From Bacillota bacterium (GTDB lineage Bacteria; Bacillota; Clostridia; Peptostreptococcales; Anaerovoracaceae): 7,960 nt of DNA. Both the position numbers and the translations under genes were made by a program. The stretch covers positions 1 through 7,960 of the forward strand of contig JAEELK010000165.1 of the NCBI GenBank assembly GCA_016282655.1, written 5' to 3'. Positions 1-5,970 of this stretch are shown in pieces (within the stretch, counting starts at the first letter, position 1; each line of letters opens with the position of its first letter). Under the pieces are notes generated by a model. That model made no database searches, was not told where the DNA came from, and saw nothing but the letters and a program-made list of their open reading frames with translations.

Positions 1-40
1 CGACACCGTCGATCACGATACGGAATTTCTTGATTGCCAT
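1..40 (-). CDS. Start of a biotin carboxyl carrier (gamma) subunit, partial
   Basis: Only the first 13 codons are inside the window; the gene runs off the left edge. They read MAIKKFRIVIDGV, which resembles the opening beta strand of biotinyl-domain proteins of sodium-pumping decarboxylases (a short 'KKF.V.V.G' start). A strong Shine-Dalgarno sequence (GAGGAGG) lies just upstream, between this ATG and the stop of the OadG-like gene, 18 bases away. By position, directly after an alpha carboxyltransferase and a delta/OadG subunit, the expected product is the biotin carrier that takes the carboxyl group from the carboxyltransferase and delivers it to the membrane beta subunit. The biotinylation motif (usually MKM near the C-terminus) is outside the window, so the identity rests on context and a few residues. 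The coding start itself is quite certain. Confidence 0.7.
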   Translation of the reverse strand, partial: MAIKKFRIVIDGV

Positions 41-58
41 AGGACTCTACCTCCTCGT

Positions 59-406
59 CTACTGCAGGGAACCGCAGCGGGATTCGCGGCTCCAGTTGGA
101 TTCCTCGGTCTTGACCGGAACGATGCTGCGGACGACGAAGCTGTCCGCGCTCTTTCCGAGATAGGCTGCGACGGCCGCGGCCGCGATGAGCGCCAGCGTG
201 CTGTCCGCCTGCTGCGGTGCCGGCTCTGCGGGAGCGGTCCGTGCCGCCGGCGCAGCCGCGGCGATCGCCTTTGCTTTCTTTTCGTTTGTCAGCTTCGAGA
301 TGATGCTCACCAGGATGATGATGGAGAACAGCACCACGAAGACGGTCAGGATGGAGAAGAGGCAAACGATCCCGGCTTCTCCGATCGACAGCGTTTCACT
401 AAACAT
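59..406 (-). CDS. mmdD: OadG-family delta subunit of a sodium-pumping decarboxylase
   Basis: A 115-residue protein with the layout of OadG/MmdD/GcdD anchors. It has a short N-terminus, one strong membrane helix at about residues 13-38 (rich in I, L, V, F), a basic stop-transfer patch (KLTNEKKAK), an Ala/Pro-rich linker (about 47-66), then the family's small C-terminal segment: an alanine-rich helix IAAAAVAAYLG, the strand FVVRSIVPV and a terminal NWSRESR. In characterised oxaloacetate and methylmalonyl-CoA decarboxylases this subunit holds the soluble carboxyltransferase and biotin carrier on the membrane beta subunit. The start is ATG at 406; its Shine-Dalgarno (AAGGTGAG, 412-419) overlaps the stop codon of the carboxyltransferase gene, so translation is probably coupled. 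The family is short and poorly conserved, but hydropathy, end motifs and neighbours agree. Confidence 0.88.
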   Translation of the reverse strand: MFSETLSIGEAGIVCLFSILTVFVVLFSIIILVSIISKLTNEKKAKAIAAAAPAARTAPAEPAPQQADSTLALIAAAAVAAYLGKSADSFVVRSIVPVKTEESNWSRESRCGSLQ

Positions 407-417
407 AGGCGCTCACC

Positions 418-1965
418 TTACAGGGGGATGTTCCCGTGCTTCTTGCGGGGCTTTTCGGCCCGCTTGCCATCCAGGGACTCGAAGGCCTCGATGAGGTACT
501 TGCGCGTCTCGCTGGGCAGGATGACGTCGTCCACGTAGCCGCGGCTCGCCGCCACGTAGGGGTTCATCATGGCCTCCTGGTATTCGTCGATCTTCTCTTT
601 CCGCTTCGCGGCAGGATCCTCCGCGTTCTTGATCTCCTTCGAGAAGATGATGTTCGCGGCGCCCTGCGCGCCCATGACGGCGATCTCGGCGTCCGGCCAG
701 GCGTAGACCAGGTCCGCGCCCAGATGCTTGGAGCACATGCCGATGTAGGCGCCGCCGTAGGCCTTGCGGGTGATGACCGTCACCTTGGGCACGGAAGCCT
801 CGCTGTAGGCGAAGAGGATCTTCGCGCCGTGGCGGATGATGCCGCCGTGCTCCTGCGAGGTGCCGGGCAGGAAGCCGGGGACGTCCTCCAGGGTCAGCAG
901 CGGGATGTTGAAGGCGTCGCAGGTGCGGATGAAGCGCGCGGCCTTGTCCGAAGCGTTGATGTCCAGGCAGCCCGCCATGGCCTTGGGCTGGGAGGCGATG
1001 ACGCCCACCGTCTTGCCGTTCAGGCGGATGAAGCAGGTGATGATGTTCTTCGCGAAGAGGGCCTGATGCTCCATGTATTCGCCGTTGTCCGCCAGGCTGC
1101 GGATGATGTCGAACATGTCGTAGGCCTTGTTCGGAGACTCCGGCACCACGCTGTTCAGGGCCTCGTCCTCACGGTTCAGATCGTCCGTGCAGGGATAGGC
1201 CGGCGCCTTCTCCATGTTGTTGGAGGGCAGGAAGGACAGCAGGCGCTTGATCTCTTCGATGCACTCGTCCTCGCTGGCGCAGGCGTAGTGCGCGCAGCCG
1301 GAGACGGCGTTGTGCGTGAGGGCGCCGCCCAGGGCGTCCGCAGAGACCTCTTCCCCGGTGACGGTCTTGATGACCGCGGGGCCGGTGATGAACATCTCGC
1401 CGGTGCCCTGCACCATGAAGATGAAATCCGTGAGCGCCGGGGAATAGACCGCGCCGCCCGCGCAGGGCCCCATGATCACGGAGATCTGCGGGATGACCCC
1501 GGAGGCCATGGTGTTGTTGTAGAAGATGCGGCCGTAGCCGGCCAGCGCGTCCACGCCTTCCTGGATGCGCGCTCCGCCGGAGTCGTTGATGCAGATCATG
1601 GGCGCGCCGACCTTCAGCGCGGCCTCCTGCGCCGCCGCGATCTTCATGGCGTGCTCGTAGCCGAGGGAGCCGCCGATGACCGTGAAGTCCTGGGCCGCCG
1701 CGTAGACCAGCCGGCCGTTTATGGTGCCGTGACCGGTGACGACGCCGTCGCCGGCCGCCTCTTTCTTTTCCATGCCGAAATTCGTGCATCTGTGGCGGAC
1801 GAAGAGCCCGGTCTCCACGAAGCTCCCCGCGTCGAAGAGCTTTTCCAGGCGCTCGCGGGCCGTCTGCTTGCCGAGCGCGTGCTGGCGCTCGATGGCCTTC
1901 TCGCCGCCGCCCAGCCGCAGCGCTTCCTTTTTCTTCAGGAGTTCTTCCTGTTTGACAGTAGCCAT
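418..1965 (-). CDS. mmdA: Carboxyltransferase alpha subunit, methylmalonyl-CoA decarboxylase / PCC-beta type
   Basis: A 515-residue acyl-CoA carboxyltransferase, the usual full length for MmdA/PccB. Two crotonase-fold halves are visible. The N-terminal half has DSGGARIQEG (about 128-137) and GPCAGGAVYSPALTDFIFMV (166-185). The C-terminal half has DVPGFLPG (361-368), RKAYGGAYIGM (400-410) and MGAQGAANIIF (431-441). The protein ends in the family's KKHGNIPL tail. The glycine-rich turns form the oxyanion holes for the CoA thioester and biotin. In the decarboxylase direction it moves the carboxyl group of (methyl)malonyl-CoA to biotin on the carrier protein. It is shorter than glutaconyl-CoA decarboxylase alpha (about 580 residues) and closer to MmdA. 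The Shine-Dalgarno AGGAG overlaps the TAG stop of mdcA, 10 bases before the ATG. With mdcA upstream, malonyl-CoA is a likely substrate; methylmalonyl-CoA remains possible. The family is certain, the in vivo substrate is not. Confidence 0.93.
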   Translation of the reverse strand: MATVKQEELLKKKEALRLGGGEKAIERQHALGKQTARERLEKLFDAGSFVETGLFVRHRCTNFGMEKKEAAGDGVVTGHGTINGRLVYAAAQDFTVIGGSLGYEHAMKIAAAQEAALKVGAPMICINDSGGARIQEGVDALAGYGRIFYNNTMASGVIPQISVIMGPCAGGAVYSPALTDFIFMVQGTGEMFITGPAVIKTVTGEEVSADALGGALTHNAVSGCAHYACASEDECIEEIKRLLSFLPSNNMEKAPAYPCTDDLNREDEALNSVVPESPNKAYDMFDIIRSLADNGEYMEHQALFAKNIITCFIRLNGKTVGVIASQPKAMAGCLDINASDKAARFIRTCDAFNIPLLTLEDVPGFLPGTSQEHGGIIRHGAKILFAYSEASVPKVTVITRKAYGGAYIGMCSKHLGADLVYAWPDAEIAVMGAQGAANIIFSKEIKNAEDPAAKRKEKIDEYQEAMMNPYVAASRGYVDDVILPSETRKYLIEAFESLDGKRAEKPRKKHGNIPL

Positions 1966-1975
1966 ATTCTCTCTC

Positions 1976-3607
1976 CTATTTCGCCCGGAAGCTTTCCGGT
2001 ACTTCGTACAGACCGCCGGAGATCTCGCTGATCTCTTCTAACGTCTTGGCCGCCAGCAGGTCTTTGTTCGCGCGGGCGGGGTCGATGTCCAGATCCTCGG
2101 GCAGCGCGACTCTTCCCTCCTTGCGCAGCTGGGCGAGCTCTGCGGGGCTGACCGTGTCGCCGAGCGGCGTGCCCTGCGCGATGGCGCCCATGAGCTTGCC
2201 TCTCTCCTCCGCGTTCCGCGCGGTGTAGAGGTAGGCGATGCCCTGCTCGGTGACCACGTGCGTGACGTCCTCGCCGTACATCATGACGGGGGCGCTGTCC
2301 ATGCCGGCATCCTTGCCGATCTGCACCGCGTCCAGCTCGGGCACGAAGGCCGGACCGAACTTGGAGGCGGACTTGACCATCTGCACCACCAGCTTGCGGC
2401 CGGAGATCAGCGAACCGTTGCCGGGCGCCATGTCCTTCCAGGCCTGCGTGGTGTGGCGTCTGCCGCCGGACATGTTGCCCATGTTCGGCGCTCCGCCGTA
2501 GCCGGAGAGCCTGCCGTTCGTGACGGTGGAGGAGTTGCCGGCGTAGTCCATCTGCAGGGTGCCGCCGAGGAAGAGGTCCATGCCGTAGAGGCCGGCGATC
2601 TGCGCCGCCGTGCGGTTGGAGCGCAGGCTGCCGTCCTTTCCGGTGAAGAAGATGTCCGGGCGCGCCGCGGTGTATCTCTCCATGCCGACCTCGCCGCCGA
2701 AGGCGACGATCTGCTTCACCCAGCCGTCCTCGATGGCGGGGATCAGCGTCGGATGGGGGTTCAGGACCCAGTTCGTGGCGATCTTGCCCTTCAGGCCGAG
2801 CTCGTTGCCGTAGGTGGGCAGGAGGAGCTCGATGGCGCAGCCGTTGTAGCCGATGCCGTGGTTCAGCGTCTGTACGTGATGCTTGGCGTAGATGCCCTTG
2901 ATGACCATCATGCCCATGAGGATGTGGGCGTCCTGGATCTTCTGGGGATCACGGGTGAAGAGCGGGACCATCGGATAGGGCTCGTCCGCCGGCACGATGA
3001 AGTCGATCCAGTCGCCGGGGATGTCCACGCGGGGCAGGTCCTTGCTGTCCACGATCTCGTTCACCTGCACGATGACGATGCCGTTCTTGAAGGCGGCCGC
3101 CTCCGCGAGCATGGGCGTCTCTTCGGTGTTGTAGCCGGTGTAGAGGTTGCCGTTCCTGTCCGCCTTGTCCGCGGCGAGCAGGCATACGTTGGGGGTCAGA
3201 TCCACGTAGAGCCGGCCGTACATCTCCAGATAGGTGTGGATGGCGCCGATGCGCAGCTTGTGCTCGGCCAGCATCTTGGAGATGCGCAGGCTCTGGGTGC
3301 CGGCGAAGGCGAAGTTCAGCTCCTCGGCGATGCCCTTCTCGAAGAGATCCAGATGATCGTCTCTGGAGACGGAAGGCATGATCATGTTGAGGTGATGGAT
3401 CCTGCCCGGGTCCACCGAGGCCAGCGCGTGCGCCAGGAAGGATGCCTGCTTCTGGTTGCAGCCCTCCAGCACGACTCTATCGTAAGGGCGGATGACGCCT
3501 TCCAGCAGAGGAATGATCTTCTCCGTCGCCACCACCTTGCCGTCTGCGAATGCGGCGCCCGCCGCCATTCTTTCCTGTTTGGATTGTCTTTCTTTGTCCC
3601 ACTGCAT
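1976..3607 (-). CDS. mdcA: Malonate decarboxylase alpha subunit (acetyl-thioester:malonate transferase)
   Basis: A 543-residue protein matching MdcA/MadA along its length (the family is about 550 residues). Recognisable blocks are QWDKERQSKQ at the start, LEGCNQKQA (47-55), SVSRDDHLDLFEKGIA (79-94), FAFAGTQSLRI (99-109), GNLYTGYNTEETP (153-165), LNHGIGYNGCAIELLLPTYG (248-267), NPHPTLIPAIEDGW (283-296), FFTGKDGSLRSNR (320-332), GNSSTVTNGRLSGYGGAPNMG (357-377) and SGGLYEVPESF (530-540). In studied systems this subunit exchanges acetate for malonate on the thiol of an ACP, and related subunits also act with CoA (malonate CoA-transferase). I chose ATG 3607 rather than 3646 because it has an AAAGGAG site 6 bases upstream and matches the MdcA N-terminus. 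It heads the operon and diverges from a LysR gene. The unusual point is its partners: a full-length MmdA-like carboxyltransferase and OadG-like anchor instead of the usual malonate decarboxylase subunits. Confidence 0.93.
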   Translation of the reverse strand: MQWDKERQSKQERMAAGAAFADGKVVATEKIIPLLEGVIRPYDRVVLEGCNQKQASFLAHALASVDPGRIHHLNMIMPSVSRDDHLDLFEKGIAEELNFAFAGTQSLRISKMLAEHKLRIGAIHTYLEMYGRLYVDLTPNVCLLAADKADRNGNLYTGYNTEETPMLAEAAAFKNGIVIVQVNEIVDSKDLPRVDIPGDWIDFIVPADEPYPMVPLFTRDPQKIQDAHILMGMMVIKGIYAKHHVQTLNHGIGYNGCAIELLLPTYGNELGLKGKIATNWVLNPHPTLIPAIEDGWVKQIVAFGGEVGMERYTAARPDIFFTGKDGSLRSNRTAAQIAGLYGMDLFLGGTLQMDYAGNSSTVTNGRLSGYGGAPNMGNMSGGRRHTTQAWKDMAPGNGSLISGRKLVVQMVKSASKFGPAFVPELDAVQIGKDAGMDSAPVMMYGEDVTHVVTEQGIAYLYTARNAEERGKLMGAIAQGTPLGDTVSPAELAQLRKEGRVALPEDLDIDPARANKDLLAAKTLEEISEISGGLYEVPESFRAK

Positions 3608-3613
3608 GATAGG

Positions 3614-3620
3614 CTCCTTT
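3614..3620 (-). promoter_or_regulatory. Ribosome binding site deciding the mdcA start
   Basis: On the minus strand this reads AAAGGAG, 6 bases before the ATG at 3607. An in-frame ATG 13 codons further upstream (3646) has only a weak AAGAAG nearby and would add an N-terminus (MRPGEAALRKEPI) that does not resemble MdcA. The downstream start is therefore preferred. Confidence 0.85.
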
Positions 3621-3626
3621 CTCAGA

Positions 3627-3644
3627 GCGGCCTCCCCGGGCCGC
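3627..3644 (-). other. Hairpin in the mdcA leader
   Basis: A perfect 6-bp inverted repeat, GCGGCC / GGCCGC with a 6-base loop, lies in the predicted 5' leader between the promoter and the ribosome binding site, 6 bases upstream of the latter. There is no U-tract after it, so it is not a terminator. It could protect the mRNA end or tune translation, but in GC-rich DNA a 6-bp stem can also arise by chance. Confidence 0.4.
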
Positions 3645-3665
3645 ATGCGCTTCTTGTTACTTAAT

Positions 3666-3694
3666 AATATACGCGCAGAAATTTATGCTGTCTA
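3666..3694 (-). promoter_or_regulatory. Predicted sigma-A promoter of the mdcA operon
   Basis: On the minus strand a -35 box TAGACA (3689-3694) and a -10 box TATATT (3666-3671) are separated by exactly 17 bases; each has one mismatch to the consensus. They lie in an AT-rich island inside otherwise GC-rich DNA. Transcription would start near 3659, giving a leader of about 50 bases before mdcA. Confidence 0.65.
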
Positions 3695-3704
3695 ATATAT
3701 AAAT
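3681..3704. promoter_or_regulatory. Candidate LysR-type operator
   Basis: An inverted repeat ATTTAT-N12-ATAAAT covers the -35 box of the mdcA promoter and lies just upstream of the regulator's -10 box. LysR-type proteins commonly bind dyads built around a T-N11-A core between divergent genes, so the size and place fit. The half-sites are AT-rich in an AT-rich stretch, so chance is a real alternative. Confidence 0.4.
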
Positions 3705-3717
3705 CGTCAACTATTCA

Positions 3718-3726
3718 TGATATAAT
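3718..3726 (+). promoter_or_regulatory. Predicted extended -10 promoter of the LysR gene
   Basis: TGATATAAT is a perfect TATAAT (3721-3726) with the TGn extension, about 70 bases before the regulator ATG. No good -35 is present at 16-18 bases upstream (TATAAA at 3698-3703 is poor), which is typical of extended -10 promoters. The putative operator ends 13 bases upstream, so autoregulation is plausible. Confidence 0.55.
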
Positions 3727-3740
3727 CGTTATTGATAAAC

Positions 3741-3773
3741 AAAAAAAAGCCGGCCCGCGGCGCTGCGGGCTGC
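3741..3773 (-). terminator. Terminator-like hairpin pointing toward mdcA
   Basis: On the minus strand a GCCCGC / GCGGGC stem (3753-3770, 6-base loop) can be extended by a GC pair across a small internal loop (3749-3750 with 3772-3773). It is followed by a run of eight T (3741-3748). This would stop leftward transcripts antisense to the regulator gene before they reach the mdcA promoter. On the plus strand the same hairpin sits in the regulator's leader, shortly before its ribosome binding site, and might affect translation. Confidence 0.4.
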
Positions 3774-3796
3774 CCTCCCGCGGAAAGGAGCCCTTC

Positions 3797-4702
3797 ATGC
3801 TGAACCTCTATACGCTCTCACAATTCAAAAAAGTCGCGGAGACGGAGCACGTCACCCGGGCGGCGGAAGAGCTGCACGTGGCGCAGTCCGCGCTCAGCCG
3901 CACGCTCAGCGCGCTGGAGGAGGATCTCGGCGTCCGGCTCTTCGACCGCGTGGGAAAGAACATCGCGCTCAACGACTACGGCCGCATCGTGCTGAAGCAT
4001 ACCGAGACCATGCTGCGCGAGGAGGAGGCGATCCGCAGGGAGCTGCGGGACTGCCGGGGCGAAAAAGAAAGCGTGGTCCGCATCTCCATGCAGGCCGCCA
4101 CCATGCTGCTGCCGGAACTGCTGGTAGGCTTCCGGCGTCTCCATCCGGAGATCCGCCTGGAGATCTTTCAGGGCGAGCTGCGCAAAGAACAGGAAGAGCG
4201 CTGCGATCTGCGGATCTTCGCCGTGAGCCGCCCCCTCTCCCAGGAGGCGAACGCCTCCCTGCTGCTGGCGGAGCAGGTCTGTCTGGGACTGCCGCTGGAG
4301 CACCCGCTGGCGGAGCGGAGCAGCATCGACCTGCGGCAGGCGCAGGAGCTCGACTTCATCTGCCTGCCCAAGGGGCGGGCCATCCGCAGCCTCACGGACG
4401 AGCTCTGCGCCAGAGCGCAGTTCGAGCCCCGCATCCGCATCGAATGCGACTCCCCGGAGATGGTCCGGCAGCTCATCGCCGCGGGGCAGGGCGTCTCCTT
4501 CGTGCCCGCGGTCACCTGGAAGGGCCTGGGCGGCGGGCGGGTGGTCCTGCGTCCCCTGCGTTATCCCAAGGGCAATCGCTATCTCTATCTCTCCGCCTAT
4601 GAACGCGCCTATCTCTCTCACGCCGTCAAGGCCTTCCGGGATTACGCCCTCTCCTATTTCGTGCGCCTGGCGGAAGAGGCCGCGGCGGAGCCGCGGGCAT
4701 AA
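3797..4702 (+). CDS. LysR-type transcriptional regulator, probable regulator of the mdcA operon
   Basis: A 301-residue protein of normal LysR length. The N-terminal winged helix-turn-helix is clear: YTLSQFKKVAETEHVTRAA, then LHVAQSALSRTLSALEEDLGVRLFDR (27-51) and the wing KNIALNDYGRIVL. A linker helix follows (about 63-88), then a substrate-binding-like effector domain from about 92 to 290 with the usual hinge pattern PEMVRQLIAAGQGVSFVPA (220-238). It acts in the cytoplasm as a DNA-binding tetramer in known relatives. The ATG at 3797 has AAAGGAG six bases upstream. It diverges from mdcA across a 189-base region holding both promoters and a dyad, the classic LysR arrangement, so it likely senses malonate or a derived thioester; the ligand cannot be read from the sequence. 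The gene ends in a strong terminator. Confidence 0.93.
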   Translation: MLNLYTLSQFKKVAETEHVTRAAEELHVAQSALSRTLSALEEDLGVRLFDRVGKNIALNDYGRIVLKHTETMLREEEAIRRELRDCRGEKESVVRISMQAATMLLPELLVGFRRLHPEIRLEIFQGELRKEQEERCDLRIFAVSRPLSQEANASLLLAEQVCLGLPLEHPLAERSSIDLRQAQELDFICLPKGRAIRSLTDELCARAQFEPRIRIECDSPEMVRQLIAAGQGVSFVPAVTWKGLGGGRVVLRPLRYPKGNRYLYLSAYERAYLSHAVKAFRDYALSYFVRLAEEAAAEPRA

Positions 4703-4742
4703 CGCCCCCTGCGCGGCGCGTCCGGGCCGTTCTCCAGCGATC

Positions 4743-4784
4743 AAAAAAGCCGCGGAGCGAAAGGCTCCGCGGCTCTTCTTTTTC
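4743..4784. terminator. Strong bidirectional intrinsic terminator
   Basis: A perfect 11-bp stem, AGCCGCGGAGC / GCTCCGCGGCT (4748-4758 and 4764-4774), with a GAAAG loop. It is preceded by an A6 run and followed by a T-rich tract (CTTCTTTTTCTTC). It lies between two convergent genes, the LysR gene ending at 4702 and the CDF gene ending at 4791, and can serve both. Confidence 0.92.
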
Positions 4785-4790
4785 TTCTGA

Positions 4791-5936
4791 TCAATCCGAG
4801 AGATCCAGGTCCGGCGTGATCTGGATGTCATATTCCGGACAGGCCTTGCGCGTGATCCGGTAGAGCTTGTCCAGCGCCTCCTGCGGATCCACGTCGAAGC
4901 TCAGCACCACGTCGAAGTGCAGGAGCTTCTTCTCCGTATCCACGTAAAAGCCGTGTATCTGCAGGGCCCAATCGTTGGAGAGCACCTTGCGCTGGACCTT
5001 GTTGCGGATCCGCGCCGCCTCATCGTCCCGGGTGTTGTAGGAATAGACCCCGATGCCCGTGAGGATGACGCCCGTGGCCCGATAGACCTTGGATTCCAGC
5101 CGATGGGTGAGGCTGTCCACCTCCGCCACCGTCATGGTGTCCGGCAGTTCTATATGGACCGATGCGTAGTTCTTGCCGGGGCCGTAGTTGTTCAGCAGCA
5201 GATCGTAGGCGCCGATCACTTCAGGCTCGTCTTCCAGCAGTTTTTTGATCTCCCGGCTGACGTCCTCGTCCGCCCTCCTGCCCAGGATCTCGCTCACCGT
5301 ATTGCCGAGCATCTTCAGGCCCGCCCGGATGATCATCAGGGAGATCAGCACGCCGACATAGGCTTCCAGAGAGACGCCCTTCGCCATGTACAGCACGGCC
5401 GTCAGCAGCACGGAGAGCGAGAGCAGCGCGTCGTAGAGCGCGTCCGCCCCGGAGGCCGCGAGCGCGGCGGAGCCCACCTTTTCCCCCGTGCGCTTCACGT
5501 AATTCCCCAGCAGGAGCTTCACGACGATCGCGGTCGCGATGACGAGCAGCGTCCACATGGAGTAGCGCGGCTCCACGGGATGCATGACCTTTTTGCAGGA
5601 CTCCCAGAAAGAAGTCAGGCCCGCGTAGAGCACGATGCCGGAGACGAGCAGACCGGAGAGATACTCCGCGCGGCCGTGGCCCAGCGGATGCTTTTTGTCC
5701 GGCCGTTTGTCCGCAAGACGCGTCCCCACGATGATGATGACGGAGGACAGCGCGTCCGAAAGGTTGTTGACCGCGTCCAGCACGATGGCGATGGAATGCG
5801 CAAAAATGCCGACCGCCGCCTTAAAGGCGGCCAGCATTACGTTGATGAGGATGCTGATCCCGCTGGTGCGCTGGATCACCCGCTGGCGTTCCCAGTGCTC
5901 CTGCATCAGATCGACTTCACTGTTTCCCGTCGTCAT
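4791..5936 (-). CDS. Cation diffusion facilitator transporter, predicted Mn2+ (or Zn2+/Fe2+) exporter
   Basis: A 381-residue CDF protein. Membrane helices are visible at about 24-44, 48-72, 92-110, 127-145, 165-184 and 187-205. The metal site in helix 2 reads DAVNNLSD (54-61), giving N57-x3-D61. In helix 5 it reads DALYD (165-169), giving D165-x3-D169. The HPLGHGRAE motif (83-91) is typical of the family. The N-D/D-D quartet resembles manganese exporters such as MntE, whereas zinc exporters usually have His at one or both sites. The cytoplasmic C-terminus (about 215-381) is roughly twice the usual length and looks like two consecutive CDF C-terminal folds (about 215-290 and 305-375). It exchanges divalent metal for protons at the inner membrane. 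It is the last gene of a three-gene set, 34 bases after the DNA glycosylase gene, and is closed by the bidirectional terminator. The start at 5936 has a GGGG/AGAG-type purine-rich site; M11 lacks one. Confidence 0.93.
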   Translation of the reverse strand: MTTGNSEVDLMQEHWERQRVIQRTSGISILINVMLAAFKAAVGIFAHSIAIVLDAVNNLSDALSSVIIIVGTRLADKRPDKKHPLGHGRAEYLSGLLVSGIVLYAGLTSFWESCKKVMHPVEPRYSMWTLLVIATAIVVKLLLGNYVKRTGEKVGSAALAASGADALYDALLSLSVLLTAVLYMAKGVSLEAYVGVLISLMIIRAGLKMLGNTVSEILGRRADEDVSREIKKLLEDEPEVIGAYDLLLNNYGPGKNYASVHIELPDTMTVAEVDSLTHRLESKVYRATGVILTGIGVYSYNTRDDEAARIRNKVQRKVLSNDWALQIHGFYVDTEKKLLHFDVVLSFDVDPQEALDKLYRITRKACPEYDIQITPDLDLSD

Positions 5937-5970
5937 CTCTCTGCCCCTGTTTCCGGGCCCTCCGTCGTTT

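Noticed and set aside
418..1965. Carboxyltransferase as glutaconyl-CoA decarboxylase alpha subunit
   Set aside because: GcdA is markedly longer (about 580 residues) and has different motifs; the KKHGNIPL tail and 515-residue length fit the MmdA/PccB group.
436..2031. Long plus-strand open frame (531 codons) opposite the carboxyltransferase gene
   Set aside because: It is antisense to an unmistakable conserved gene, its translation is rich in Arg, Val, Asp, His and Gly as expected from GC-rich codon mirroring, and it shows no family motifs.
1976..3607. mdcA product as citrate lyase alpha or a general acetyl-CoA hydrolase/transferase
   Set aside because: These are distant relatives, but the many long conserved blocks and the 543-residue length fit the malonate decarboxylase alpha family specifically.
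3608..3646. Upstream ATG extending mdcA by 13 codons
   Set aside because: It has no good ribosome binding site, lies within the leader hairpin and adds residues foreign to MdcA; the start at 3607 has an ideal Shine-Dalgarno site.
2258..3664. Long plus-strand open frame (468 codons) opposite mdcA
   Set aside because: Same mirror effect; the mdcA reading is conserved over its full length, and this frame has low-complexity composition and no recognisable domain.
3818..4831. Minus-strand open frame (337 codons) opposite the LysR gene
   Set aside because: It runs through the bidirectional terminator and the end of the CDF gene and is antisense to a clear LysR protein.
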